From: Euptelea pleiosperma
Taxonomy: Eukaryota > Streptophyta > Magnoliopsida > Ranunculales > Eupteleaceae
NCBI GenBank assembly: GCA_035048495.1
Contig: CM068544.1
Coordinates: forward strand, 12,022,138 to 12,086,137
Length of the DNA stretch: 64,000 nucleotides
Reading direction: 5' to 3'
Part shown: piece after piece, positions 23,485-35,775 of the stretch
Numbering within the stretch: the stretch's first letter is position 1
Layout of the letters: every line of letters begins with the position of its first letter
The notes under the pieces: model-generated
The model's database searches: none
Seen by the model: only the letters and a program-made list of their open reading frames with translations
Told to the model about the DNA's origin: nothing
Position numbers and translations under genes: made by a program

Positions 23485-24476
23485 TGAAAGTAGGGTTTTT
23501 CCGCGTCGTTGGTACGGAAACCCTAATCTCAACAATATTTATAATTTATCCGAGACATTTAACCTGTAAAATGGGCAATTTTGCATAGTGGCTCGTGTCG
23601 GATGTCGATCCGCACTCGGGATTAGTTGGATTAGCGCGAATAAGAACAAAAACTGACGGATCATCACAAGAAATAATAGATAAAAACAAACTTTATCATT
23701 CAGTGATCAAATGTTTATTACAATGCTTGAATCGAAAATAACATATAAGAAGATAAACTAAAAAGCAATTTTAAAGAAGAAAATTCCAGAGAGAGTTAGA
23801 GAGAGAAAATGAAGTGAGGGAGTATTTCTAGAGAGAGAGAACTATCAAGAAGGCTATTCTAGAGAGAGAAACTATGTAGCGAAGAGAGAAATAGATAGAG
23901 AAATCTAGAGAGAGAACTACCCTAGAGAGGGAAGGAGAAGGTTAGAGTGAAGAGAAGAGATTCACAGCTTACCTTGGAGAACTTACCCTTGCATGACCAT
24001 GAGATGATGAGAGCACCGTTGCTTCCCGGAGTGGTTGCATGAGGAGGATGTGCAAGAGGATCTGGTGAAGATGAGGAAGATGAGGGGTGTGAGATCTTGC
24101 TGTTTTGTTGCACGGTGGAGAAGGACAAGTGGAAAAAGGGGTGACGGCCTGATCTACAGTGTGGAGGAGATGAGACATGGAGGAGATCCTCCGGGCATTT
24201 GCAGGTGGTGGTGGACGGTGATGATGGAGTGGAGCATGGCCTTAGACACCGTCCGGAGAGTAAGAAAAACCGTTGATTTCTGGTTCGTGCAGTCCGTGAG
24301 GCAAGCTTTAATGGTGATGGCTGGTTTGGGAAGGTGTTTCCCACGATGGTAGTGTAGCAGGCTGCCCTTTGAGATGACGCATAGTGGCTGCTTGCTGGGT
24401 GTAGAGAGTGGAGAGAGGACTGTTGTGCAATAGAAGTGTTAACGGCTTGGATAATGGAGGGAGGTGAAGAGAGTAC
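23485..24476 (-). repeat. 5' LTR of B, left part (interrupted by C)
   Basis: Begins TGAAAGTAGGG next to the primer site and matches the solo-form LTR from 9212. It is interrupted at AGTAC (24472-24476), the target duplication of element C. The acceptor-like TTTTACAG and two GTAAG donors seen in the solo-form LTR are conserved here. Confidence 0.9.
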
Positions 24477-27400
24477 TGAAATTAGGATTTTTCCGCGTCG
24501 TTGGTTACAGAAACCCTAAAGTTCAACAATATTTGTAATTATCCGAATCTTGTTCACTCAAATCCTGCAAAAATCACAGGGTTGTACAGTGGCTCGTGTC
24601 GGGTATCGTCCGCACTCGGGGTTAGGGGAAAAATAAGAACAAATTAACGAAAATTTTGCTAAAAATGATGGAAGGGTGAGAATGGTGGAAATCGAGATTA
24701 AAAACAATCCTTTTTTTTGTGAGACTTTATCAACTAATTGGCATAAATCAAATAGAACGAGAACACAATGAAAAACGATATTTCAACTAAATTTAATAAT
24801 TCCTCAAGTGTTTACAAAAATTGAATAAATGAAATGGTAATCAATCTAGAAAGCAAAATTAAAGAGAGGAAAAGGTAGAGAGAGAAAATAAATAGGTAGA
24901 GAGAGAAAGTGAGATTCACCTTGATAACAACGACTAGGCGTAGCTGTGGTGTTCAATGGCGAACACCCAAGGTATACTAGGTGCACCCCGTGGCTGATGA
25001 AGAGAAAACCTTGCTGCCTATCGCACAGATTGGGAAGAGATATTTGCAGTACCTTTTCAATGACTAGGTACAACATATGTGAGGGGAAGCACTTGTAGGT
25101 GGAGATGTCCTCCAAGTCATGGAGGGTTATTGCAATGGAATATCCCCTGTGAGGTGCAAACCGTGGAAGAGCATGGTTGGATTGTGGTTTTTCTTGGTGA
25201 AAGATGCACGTGACACACTTGCAGATCACTGACGTGGGAAGTGGCAACTAGAAGACAAGAAGCTGATGTTGCACGACGTTACAGTAGTGCATGGGAAAGG
25301 TGGTGCATGGTAGTTCAACCGGCCGGAGTTACCAGTTTCAAAATATGCCTGCAACTCTCAGGTGATGGAAGTGGTGGCTGCCTGTGGTTGCACCTGCAAG
25401 TGGCCAAGAGGGTGGTGTTGCACACACGCATGAGCAGGTAGTGAAAGGCGTGATTGCAGGTGGTGTTAGGACTGGTTGGACGGTGGTGGAGAAGATAGAA
25501 GGGCCCAGAAATGGGCTGAGCACCAAAGAGAAGAAGCGTGCTCACAAGAGAGGAGCTCGTGGGGACTGCACGGTAGTGAAAATGACTGGTCCTCAGATGT
25601 TCTTGCTGGTTTAGCCAGCAAGAAAGATGGTGAGGAAAGGTGGAACAAGCTGGCACTTGCAGGTGTGGTTGAAGTTGAGGAGCTCCGGTGGAGATAGAGG
25701 CAGCACCCACAGTGTTGCAGTTGGTGGCTATGGGTGAGAGAAGATTGCTGAGGGAGGGAGACGGTTTGAAGAATGGTAATTTCTGTGTTCAGATCTATAG
25801 GTGGAGATAATGAAAGACCTGCAACGATGTGGAGAGCGGTTGAAGTTGAGTTGCAGGCTGATGGTGTGAACGGAGTTGTGCAGCAGCTGGTGGAGTAAGC
25901 TTTCACGCTGGTGTAGCAACAGATATTGGTTGTTGCATTCCGTTTGAGGGGCTGAAGATACACCAAAGGAAGGAGGGGAAAGAATGGTTGCTGGATCTGG
26001 TGATTGTTGGTGGTGCACGGTAGTTTGCAGCATGTACTACAATGGTGGAAGTTGTTGGAAAGGGAGGAGCAGCAACAGGCGTGGTCTTGCAGATTGTAGA
26101 AGAAGATGGCAAGGAGAGAGATGATTCGGATGGTGCTCCCAAGAGAAGGGGAACCAGCAGAAATAGAGAGAGTTCTCTCTATTCTTTCCTTTTCTTTTGA
26201 TGACAGTACAGCAAAGATAGAGAAGAGAGGGAAGAAGAAGAGAGTGGGAGGAAAGGGAGGAAGAAAGAGAAGAAGAGGAGGAGAACAAAATGGAGGTTGC
26301 AGTCCAGACCAGTCCGTGAAAGCTGCCCACTGTTGTGAACCAGTCTAACAAGGGTAGAGAAAGGGTGGTCCCTTTGGTGAAGACGGTGGCTCTTCCTTGA
26401 GAGAGTTGAGAAAGAGAAGAAAGAAAGGGGGGAGGAACCTTTGCTACTGTTTGGGGCGGCAATTCCGGCGAGCTTCTCGCCGGAATTAATGGTGATGAGG
26501 TTGCAGCATGTGAAAGAGAAGAAGAAGACAGGTGGAGGAGATGAGGTGCACTGGAAGTACACGGTGTACATGCATTGGTAGCAAAAAGATCTCCGATTGC
26601 TCAATGGAGTAGAGCAGCCAACCACCGACTATTCTTGAGAGAGGAGAGGGAATTTAGAGAAGGGAAGGAGAAAGGTGAAGGGGGAGGGAACCAAGAAACC
26701 CGAGGTTTCTCTCTCTTTTATAGGATGGAGTAGTTTGTTGTGGGAGAGAGAAAGGTGGGAAGGAAGTTGGGGATTGATGAGAAGTGGTCAAAGTTGACCA
26801 CTTCTCCCATTGGCTTGAATATGGGCTTGTGAGAGATGGGCTTTGGGCCATGAGGTTATTGGGTATGGGTCATGGGCATGGATAAGCGCCCCTAATGGGC
26901 CAAATGGATATGGGCCTCTTGTGAGGCCATGGGTTAGGGTGCGTTTGGCCGGTAGGGGAAAAAGTGGTAAATGAGCCCAAAACACCATGGGCTCTAGGAC
27001 GGGTTACAAGGCCGTGGGCTTTCAATTTGCTTGTGGGCCACTTGGCCATGGGGGCTGTTAGATGATGGAACTATGATAATTGGATGAGATGAGGTGGTGG
27101 TTTGACTCGGTCCACAATTGGCGGACCGCAGGATCTGGAGAGATCCAACGGTCAGATGAATGATCTAACGGTCGAATTGAAGATCTAACGGTAGAAGAAC
27201 TATGAGAGATGGAATAAAGCTAAAGGAGAGAAGATATAAGGTTAGATGATGGAGATCGGAGGGTTATGATGATCGATCTAAGGATCAGATGGTGAGATAT
27301 AAGCAATTCGATCATGGAGAGGGGGATCAGATGGTAGATCTGGGGATCTAATGGTACGATGAGATGATCTACAGGTTAGATATTAGAGTCTAGAGAGATG

Positions 27401-27962
27401 GAGAGAGAATTAGGAGAGAGGAGAGAAAATAATACAAAATAATGGCAAAAGAGCAGGCGGAGGGTCATGAACCCTGATCTTCAATGTAATCTTCCGTTGG
27501 CTTTACCAATTACGTAAGCCGTCATTTTATGTCAGTTGGTGCGGCTTTGAATCACTTTAGCTCGTCTCTTGGTCTTCAGCTTTTCCTCTCTCTTGGTTCT
27601 TTATTTGGCTCTACGATCCTCTGACTTGACCCGTTCTTGGCCGGTATAGCTTGTTGACTCCTTAGGCTTTGATATTAGACTTCTATGGTTGATCGTGGGC
27701 CTGCAAGTCTCTAAAATCGCCCAATCGGGTTTCCTGCGAGAGAAAAGCACGTAATGAGACTTAATCAAAACAGCTTCATATCTAGACTATCCGAAATGCG
27801 TATATTTCATGCAAATAGTCGATTTTCGTTTAAAGATTGCGCTCTACGCATCGGAAGAAACTCTTACGTGAAAAAGTCGACGAAAAGACAAGTTTTACGT
27901 AGGAGAATGCGACATCGCTATAAGGATAATGGCTTAAAATAAGCACTTTTGAGTGAATATCA
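24477..27962 (-). repeat. 3' LTR of element C
   Basis: 3486 bp. In sense order (right to left): GATATTCACTC terminus, TTACGT repeats, tRNA-like block (D-arm 27497-27518, T-arm 27458-27474), three MSA-like motifs (27184, 27164, 27144), nine TGGGCY motifs (about 27060-26820), TATAAAA box (26716-26722), inverted repeat AATTCCGGCGAG (26461-26487), donor-like CAAG/GTGAATC (about 24919) and acceptor-like TTTTTGCAG (24565). Short frames, duplicated exactly in the other LTR, are not convincing genes. Confidence 0.93.
26716..27194 (-). promoter_or_regulatory. Putative LTR promoter of C: MSA triplet, TGGGCY cluster, TATA
   Basis: MSA consensus is YCYAACGGYYA. TCCAACGGTCA at 27144-27154 is a perfect match; TCTAACGGTCG (27164) and TCTAACGGTAG (27184) follow at exact 20-bp steps. 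Downstream in sense lie nine TGGGCY (site II/TCP) motifs and TATAAAA at 26716-26722, so a start near 26690 is expected. In plant genes such motifs mark dividing-cell expression. Confidence 0.5.
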
Positions 27963-29998
27963 CAACCCCCAACTAGCATATTGACAATCCTTGGCAATTA
28001 TTGCGAAATAAGTGAGCTAAAAAGGGCTTGGCAGAACATGCTAGAAAACTTATTTGCATTACTCAGAAAAATTCCGTTTTGTCCGATTATTTCAAGGATG
28101 CAAGAAATCATTCACAAATTAGAACTAATCAGCAAAATACAACACTTCTACAAATGGACCTTCAAACAAAAGATTACTCAGACTCAGTGTGTGTGTGTGT
28201 TCAACATCATCCTTATCTGGTAGTAAAGATATTTGGATCTCCTTAGAGAATCTATGCCTCGACCTCAATCCTCACTTGTATACCACTCAGAAGTGAATCA
28301 CTCAGAAATGGTTTTATACTTTTCTCTCAAACTATATGTGAGGAGATGAATATAAAAACTGGCAAACGTCTCACATATATAGTTCTTGAATGGAAGGTAT
28401 AAGAAGATTTAAGATCTCATGATTGGAATGTCATATCACTTAAGAACGTCGGATCAAAATCTATAATTTTTCTTTTCTCCATTCTCCACACTTGATGATG
28501 GTACAAATCTAGAATCAAATAGGACTTATATAGGTTATATTAAGGCTTAGGATAGGTTCAGAAAAGAAGGATATTCTGGTATTCAAAAATTCTGAGAGGG
28601 TATCTCACTATTCTTTGCAATTTTTTTTTTTTTTTTCAAGGTTAATATTTCCTTGATTTTTCTTCTTTCCTTTCTCCAATTTTTGTCTTTTTGGATATTC
28701 TTCAACCTTTTTCAAATTCTTTTTCCTTTCGTTCTTTTTTTCTGATCATGTTTCTTTTCAGCACAAACCATTTGTTTTCTTTTCTTTTCTTGGTGTAATC
28801 ATACCAAATACTCTTTGATCCCTCTCAGAAGTAGGTTATCGTATTGAACTCTTTTTGGGATTGGGTTTTTGGTTGATGGGTTTAACAAGAAAAGGTTTTC
28901 ATCAAAAGGCTCAAAAATAGTTTCTAATGGTATAGATGTTTAGGGAAGCTAAAAAGTCTGATTGGTTAGAAAGATGGCCTATATCATTTTCTAGGGTTTG
29001 TACTTTCATCTTCGATGTTTCGAATGGATATAGAGAAGATTCTTTCTGTAATAATCCGAATTTGATGTCGTTCTGAGTTCCATGACCAAAGCAAGGGTTA
29101 ATGAGATCACTCAATGGAAATATTTGGGAAGTAGAAGAATTGTGAGTCATCTTGTGACTCAGAATAATTTTATTACCCTCAGAAATAATGAAAAGATCAA
29201 AAGCTCACTGGGTTTGGTCTCCACAATTGTTCTTCTTGGATCTCTGGATAATCTAAACTTCGGATAATTCTGACGTTGATATGTGAACATTTTTGCTGAA
29301 TCTGAGTTTTCAAAGATTTTTCAATCCACTGTAGTAATGTTTGCTTTCAAACTGAATGAAGAGCTAATAAGTGATTTTTTTTAAAACAGACATCCTTTTC
29401 AATAAATAGACTTTCCGAAAATTTTGTACTCATCACTGTAAAGGATTTGAAAAGCATTTCGAAAGTACTCAGAAAACTTTGTAAAACACAGGTTATCACC
29501 CCAAAATACATCTTTTTCTCATTTTTCTCAAAATTTTTTTTTTTTTTATTATTTTTTTTATTTTTTTATTTTTTATTTTTTATTTTTTTTATTTTTTATT
29601 TTTATTTATTTATTTTTTTTTTATTTTTTATTTTTTTATTTTTTTTATTATGAAGACATGAGTTTTGATAAATCCCCACCCCCAACTGAAATACAGCACC
29701 GTCCTCGGTGCTCAGACCGGGACAAAAATGTATAAAAAACTCTGAATGTGATGCATGTTAGAGGAAGAGTTATACCAGTATGGCTGAGATTTGGTGATAC
29801 CTGATGGTAGTGAGAGGAATTGTACCTGTATAGCCATAATAATATATGAAATATAATATTTATGCATGAGACTCAATGACTTCTAGGAATACCGGAATTG
29901 CCTTTTCGAAAGCGCTAAGTTTTATGTCTTCAGCCAGACACAACGGGGGTGGAATTCACCCCCAACTAAGTTGGAGCTCAGAGAGACTGACAGAAACA
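27963..29998 (-). mobile_element. Post-pol region of element C
   Basis: Holds the PPT (27963-27974, CAACCCCCAACT on the plus strand) with a one-mismatch ATTGCCAA-type stem, a GT microsatellite (about 28187-28201), a pure A/T low-complexity block (29530-29650), hairpin 29695-29712 with G-tract 29677-29688, and a further G-tract next to the pol stop (about 29955). The conserved short frame is at 28911-29150. Confidence 0.8.
28911..29150 (-). CDS. Conserved post-pol short frame, C copy
   Basis: 79 aa beginning MTHNSS and containing CFGHGTQNDIKFGLL and QTLENDIGH, closely matching the 116-aa frame at 50425-50775. Relative to that copy an extra base near 28935 shifts the last 15 residues. No known domain, signal peptide or membrane segment is evident. 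Conservation in protein sequence among three diverged copies argues for past function. Confidence 0.45.
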   Translation of the reverse strand: MTHNSSTSQIFPLSDLINPCFGHGTQNDIKFGLLQKESSLYPFETSKMKVQTLENDIGHLSNQSDFLASLNIYTIRNYF

Positions 29999-32900
29999 TC
30001 AGTCTTCATATATTGGATCAATAAGATCTATCTCGAAGGTTTGAATAGATGACACATCTAATTCTTGAAAATGTTTGAGACGCTGTCCATTGACCTGGAA
30101 GGTTGAATTATCCTTCGGATCCTCAACAGTTATAGCCCCATAGGGCTTGACTTCAGTAACAACAAATGGGCCTGACCATCGGGATTTTAATTTTCCAGGG
30201 AAGATGTGAAGTCTAGAATTGTAAAGTAAGACTTTCTGTCCCTGGTGGAAATCCTTCCTAAGAATGCTCTTGTCATGTATCCATTTCATTTTATCTTTAT
30301 ACTTTTTTGACAAGGCATATGAATCATTTCTCAGTTCATCCAATTCATTGAGTTGTAAATTCCTTTCCTCTCCTGCTGCGTCTAAGTCGAAATTGAGTTT
30401 TTTGATCGCCCATAGTGCGTGATGCTCAATCTCAACAGGGAGATGACAAGGTTTACCATAAACCAAACGGTATGGAGACATATTCAAGGGAGTTTTATAA
30501 GCTGTTCGGTAAGCCCATAGAGCATCTGAGAGGCGTGTAGATCAGTCTTTACGAGTTGTATTGACTGTCTTCTCCAGTATCTGCTTGATTTGCCGATTGG
30601 AGACCTCGACCTGACCGCTGGTCTGCGGATGGTAAGCAAGGGCAACCTTATGAGTTACACCGTACTTTTTCATTAACTTTTCAAAAACTCTATTGCAGAA
30701 ATGGCTACCCCCATCACTTATAATGGCTTTGGGGGCTCCGAATCTTGTGAAAATGTACTCCCTCAAAAATCTCACCACAACTTGATGGTCATTTGTTCTT
30801 GTAGGAATTGCCTCAATCCACTTAGAGACATAATCCACAGCTAGGAGGATGAATTGGAAACCATTGGATGTAGGAAAGGGCCCCATGAAATCAATACCCC
30901 ACATATCGAATATCTCATCGACTTGAATAGGGTTTAAGGGCATCATATTTCTCTGAGAAATTCTGCCAAGGTTTTGACAATTTGGGCAAGCCTTGCAGTA
31001 GATATGTGTTTCTCGAAACAGAGAAGGCCAGTAGAATCCACATTGTAGGATTTTCTCAGCCGTCTTTTTGGAACTAAAGTGACCACCACATGGTTGGTCA
31101 TGACAAGAGGACAAGATGTTTAATTGCTGAGATTCAGGGACACAGAGACGAATAATCTGGTCAGGACAGTATTTATATAAATAAGGCTCGTCCCAAGAGT
31201 AATACTTAACTCTTGCCAGGAATTGATTTTTGTCCTGTTTTGACCAATGAGATGGTATTTCCTCTGTCACTAGGTAATTGACAATGTCAGCATACCATGG
31301 GGTGACGGAGATAGCGAACAATTGTTCGTCAGGAAAAGTTTCGAGAATGGGCTGAGATTCAAAATTAGACTCTAAAGTCAGCCTTGACAAGTGATCAGCC
31401 ACAACATTCTCAGTTCCTTTCTTGTCCCTGATCTCTAGATCGAATTCCTGTAATAGAAGGATCCATCTTATCAATCTCGGCTTCGTCTCCTTTTTGGACA
31501 TTAGATATCTCAGAGCCGCATGATCCGTATAAACTATGACTTTAGTGGCCAATAAGTATGGTCTGAATTTATCCAGAGCAAAAACAACGGCCAGAAGCTC
31601 TTTTTCAGTAGTGGAGTAGTTTAACTGAGCCGAGTTTAAAGTCTTACTCGCATAGTATATCACATGCGGCATTTTGTTGACTCTTTGGCCCAAAACTGCT
31701 CCAAGAGCATAGTCGGATGCGTCACACATCACTTCAAAAGGTATTGTCCAATCAGGAGGGCGGATGATGGGCGCAGAAGTAAGCTCAGATTTAAGACGCT
31801 CGAATGCCTTTGCACAGTCAGCATTGAAGTCAAAAGGGCTATCCTTAGCCAGAAGACTACATAGGGGTCGAGCTATTTGGGAGAAATCCTTAATGAATCT
31901 CCTGTAGAATCCTCCATGTCCAAGAAAAGATCGAATATCACGCACAGATTTAGGAATTGGTAGGGTCGAGATAATATCAATCTTAGCTTTGTCGACCTCA
32001 ATACCCTTGTCAGAAATGACATGTCCTAGTACGATTCCTTTCTTTACCATAAAGTGACATTTTTCCCAATTTAGGACAAGTCGCTTATCCTGACATCTTG
32101 CGAGTACCAGACTCAGATGTTGGAGACAGTCATCGAAAGAGGATCCAAAGACGGAGAAATCATCCATGAAAACTTCTAAGAACCGTTCGACCATGTCCGA
32201 AAATATACTCATCATACACCTTTGAAAAGTCGCAGGTGCATTGCAGAGGCCAAAAGGCATGCGACTGTAGGCAAAAGTGCCAAAGGGACAGGTGAACGTG
32301 GTCTTCTCATGGTCCTCGGGTGCAATGGGAATCTGATTATATCCCGAGTAACCATCTAGGAAACAATAGTAGGAATGACCTGCTAGACGTTCCAACATCT
32401 GATCAATGAATGGGAGAGGGAAATGGTCCTTCCGGGTGTTGGTATTGAGCCGTCTGTAGTCAATACAGACTCTCCATCCTTTCTTTAAGCGCTGGGTCAC
32501 CATTTCGCCTTGATCATTTTCTACAACAGTGAATCCCGCCTTCTTAGGTACGACATGGATTGGACTCACCCATTTGCTATCAGAGATGGGGTAAATGATA
32601 CCCGCATCTAGCAATTTTAGAATTTCATCCCGTACTACTTCTTTTAGGACCGGATTTAACCTCCTCTGGTGCTCTCTAGACGTCTTAGAGTCATCTTCAA
32701 GATAAATGTGATGTTGACACACAGAAGGGTCTATCCCACGAATGTCATCAATGGTCCATCCTATGGCTGATTTGTGCTTCTTTAGCAACATAATTAGTCT
32801 CTCTTTTTGGGACGCAGATAGGGCAGAAGAAATGATGTAGGATAAGTCTCTTCAGGACCAAGATAAGCATATGATAGTTCAGAGGGTAGAGGCTTAAGCT

Positions 32901-35775
32901 CAAGTTTCTGATCAGTGGAGCTTGATTCTTCCTCCTCTACCGAGATAGAGTTGACAGTAGTAGGATCTCTGATCATGGTTAGCAGAGGCTCGTACTCAAC
33001 AATAGGAGGAGGAGTAGAAATCAGTGTAGCTGACTCTTGGATAGTATTATCCTCAAAAATTGATGACTCTTGGAAGTCAGAATCAAAGTGCTCTTGGCAC
33101 TGTTTCAAGATATCTTCGGTGGAGTCCTGAATTAGACTCTCAACGGCATACATTTCATCTGTCACATCGCGATCGGCATCCTGTCGCATAAGTCGAAAGA
33201 TGTTAACCTCAGCCTTTAGGTTCCCGAAGGCAATTGACATATTTCCGTCCCTACACCCTATGTGTGCATTCGCGGTAGCAAGGAACGGTCGTCCTAGAAT
33301 GACCGGGATCCGATTATCCTGACACGGTTCTGTGTCGAGGATGATGAAGTCTACAGGGTAGTAAAAGTCAGCTACTTTCACTAGGACATCTTCAATAATT
33401 CCCCGTGGAATTTTTATGGACTGGTCAGCCAGCTTCAGAGTGATTTTTGTTGGCTTCATATCCTTGAGGCCTAACTGCTGGTATACTGAAAATGGTATGA
33501 GATTCACACTAGCTCCTAAGTCCAACAAAGCTGTGCAACTAAAGTTATCACCGATTTCACACTGCACAGTAGGACTTCCCGGATCCTTATGCTTAATTAC
33601 ACTGTTGCGTTGGATGAACGCTGTAGCTTTTTCTGCCAAAAAGGCATCTTTGGGTACATGGGTACGCCGTTTGACAGTGCATAATTCTTTCAGGAATTTG
33701 GCATAGGAAGGGATCTGTTTGATAGCAGATAGGAAGGGGATATTGATCTGGACGTCTTTGAAAACGTCTAAGATCTCTGAAAATTGCTGATCTCTTTTGT
33801 CTTGGACAAGTCTGTCCAGGAAGGGAGGCTTAATCCGACAAATAGATTTGTCCTTCGCCTGATATCTCTGCACTGGGATTGTAGATTTTGGTGCAGGCTT
33901 CTCAGCATCAGAGTTGGATTTTGAAATGTGTTCCTCTGTGCTCGGTTTAGGAATAGGAGCAGGAGATGGCTCTGACGGTTCTTTTACTCCCATATCCACA
34001 GTCTTTCCAGATCGGAGTGTGGTAACAGCTTGTACCTCTCCTTGGTAGTTTTGATTCTGTGACTGGGAACCGACCTCATAAACTGCGCCCTTGACATTCC
34101 CTTTAGGATTTGCAATAGGTTGGCTAGGGAAGATGCCTTTGGCTTTCTCAGCTTCTAAATTCCCGAGACGCTGCTCTAGGCGCTGCATTGACTGGGTTTG
34201 CTGCCCAATAAATTGTGATAAGAGGTCTTCTAGACCCGGTTTAGGAGCAGCTTGAGCAACCAGTTCACGATTTGAGCTCATAGGGGCAGAATAATTGTAG
34301 GATTGAGGTGCAGTTTGACTTAACTGCAGATTCTGGGGATTCTGATTAGGTGCCTGTTGACCAGAGTATTGTCCTTGGTGGAATGATCGATTCTGATTAG
34401 ACGGGTATTGACTCGTCTGGTTCTGACTCTGTTGGTACTGTCCCTGTTGGTATTGTCCCTGTTGGTATTGCCTGTTGGGTTGATTGAACCCAGGAGGATA
34501 TGTGCTCTGCGCAGGTCTTTGCTGTGGAGCAGACTGCTGCCTCCAGGAGAAGTTAGGATGATTTCTCGTATCAGGATGGTATGTTTGGCTATACGAGTTC
34601 TGGGTAGGTGGTTTAAAGGTATTAAACGCACAAACTTCTTCTTGGAGTGGAGGGGCACATCCGTCATTTAAAGGACAATTTTCAGTAGAGTGGGAGGGCT
34701 GTAAACAGATATTACAGGGTTCCATGAGGTTCTCTTGACCTATATTCATGACTGGGGCAGAATGGTGAACAGGCTTGTGTACAGACACAGCCAGGGCAGA
34801 GACTGACTTGGTCAACTCTTGAATGAGGGATTTGAGTTCAGGGTCAACCTTTGCTTCATTTCCCATATTAGTTTTCAGGACCGGAGTATTTCGACTGAAG
34901 TCATTGTCAATCGTCCAATGCTGGGAATTTTCACTTAATTCTCCCAAAAATTTGTATGCTTCAGTAGGAGTATTATGCATGAATTTTCCTTGGCACATGG
35001 ACTCAACCATAGTGCGGGACTCATCAGTAAGTCCCTTGTAGAAAATGTGAACCAGACTGCCTTTGTCGATACTATGATGTGGACACTTGGTCAGATGATC
35101 CTGGAATCGTTCCCAAGCTTCATAAAGTTTCTCATTGGACTTTTGTCGGAAGTCCTGTATGAGTTGTTTCATTTGATTAGTACGAGTCATTGGGTAAAAT
35201 TTGGACATAAATTTTCCTACAAGTTCTTTCCAATTTGTGATCGAATCTGCAGGAAGAGAGTAAAGCCAGTCCGAGGCTCTATCCTTTAGAGAGAAAGGAA
35301 AAACTCTCAGTCTAACATTGTCATCATCAAGATTCTGATTTCTAAAGAGCAGGATGACATGTTGAAATTCCCTAATATGGGAATAGGGGTCTTCTCTGGG
35401 GAGACCTCTAAAAGTTGGCAGCATTTGAATAGTTTGTGGCCTGATCTCGAATTGTACTGCCGCAGTAGGTGGAAGAACAATGCATGATGGCGGGTTGGCC
35501 GAGATCGGCGCATACGTCTCGATGAGGGGACGTTCGTCTGCCATTACGATGAAGGTATTTTCTCGGGAAGAGTGGGGAGGAAAGGGGGAGGGGTGATGAA
35601 TAGTGGAAGACTCCACTGTAAGAGAATGATTCTCAGATCGAATCAATCTACGATTGGATCTAGTCCAAGCGGGCATGTGCTGAAAGAGCAAGCCTCTAGA
35701 GTCGGTAAGAGGTGTATGAAACCGAATGAGCCTAGATGATGCACACAGAGCAACAGATATTCTTAACCTAAACAA
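29999..35775 (-). pseudogene. gag-pol: Athila-like gag-pol polyprotein of C, frameshift plus stop
   Basis: Three consecutive pieces. 32794-35775: gag, zinc knuckle CNICLQPSHSTENC, Q-rich linker, protease DLGASVNLIP. 30542-32791: RT (FMDD), RNase H, integrase zinc region and core ([23 protein letters not shown]). 29999-30487: integrase C-terminal region. The first break is a one-base deletion near 32838 between protease and RT. The second is TGA at 30542-30544 where B has TGG (Trp). The start conserved with A and B is MPAW at 35676; the 33 residues before it have no counterpart in B. All catalytic motifs look intact apart from the breaks. Confidence 0.92.

Noticed and set aside
25315..26625. 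Several 100-166 aa frames duplicated exactly at 37939-39249
   Set aside because: The exact duplication reflects the two LTRs of element C, not selection. Frames are Ser/Pro-rich or antisense and lack known domains.
29447..29653. Phe-rich 68-aa hydrophobic frame
   Set aside because: Translation of a pure A/T low-complexity block.
32794..32845. Programmed frameshift between protease and RT in element C
   Set aside because: B reads through the same region in one frame and I saw no slippery heptamer; a one-base deletion explains it.
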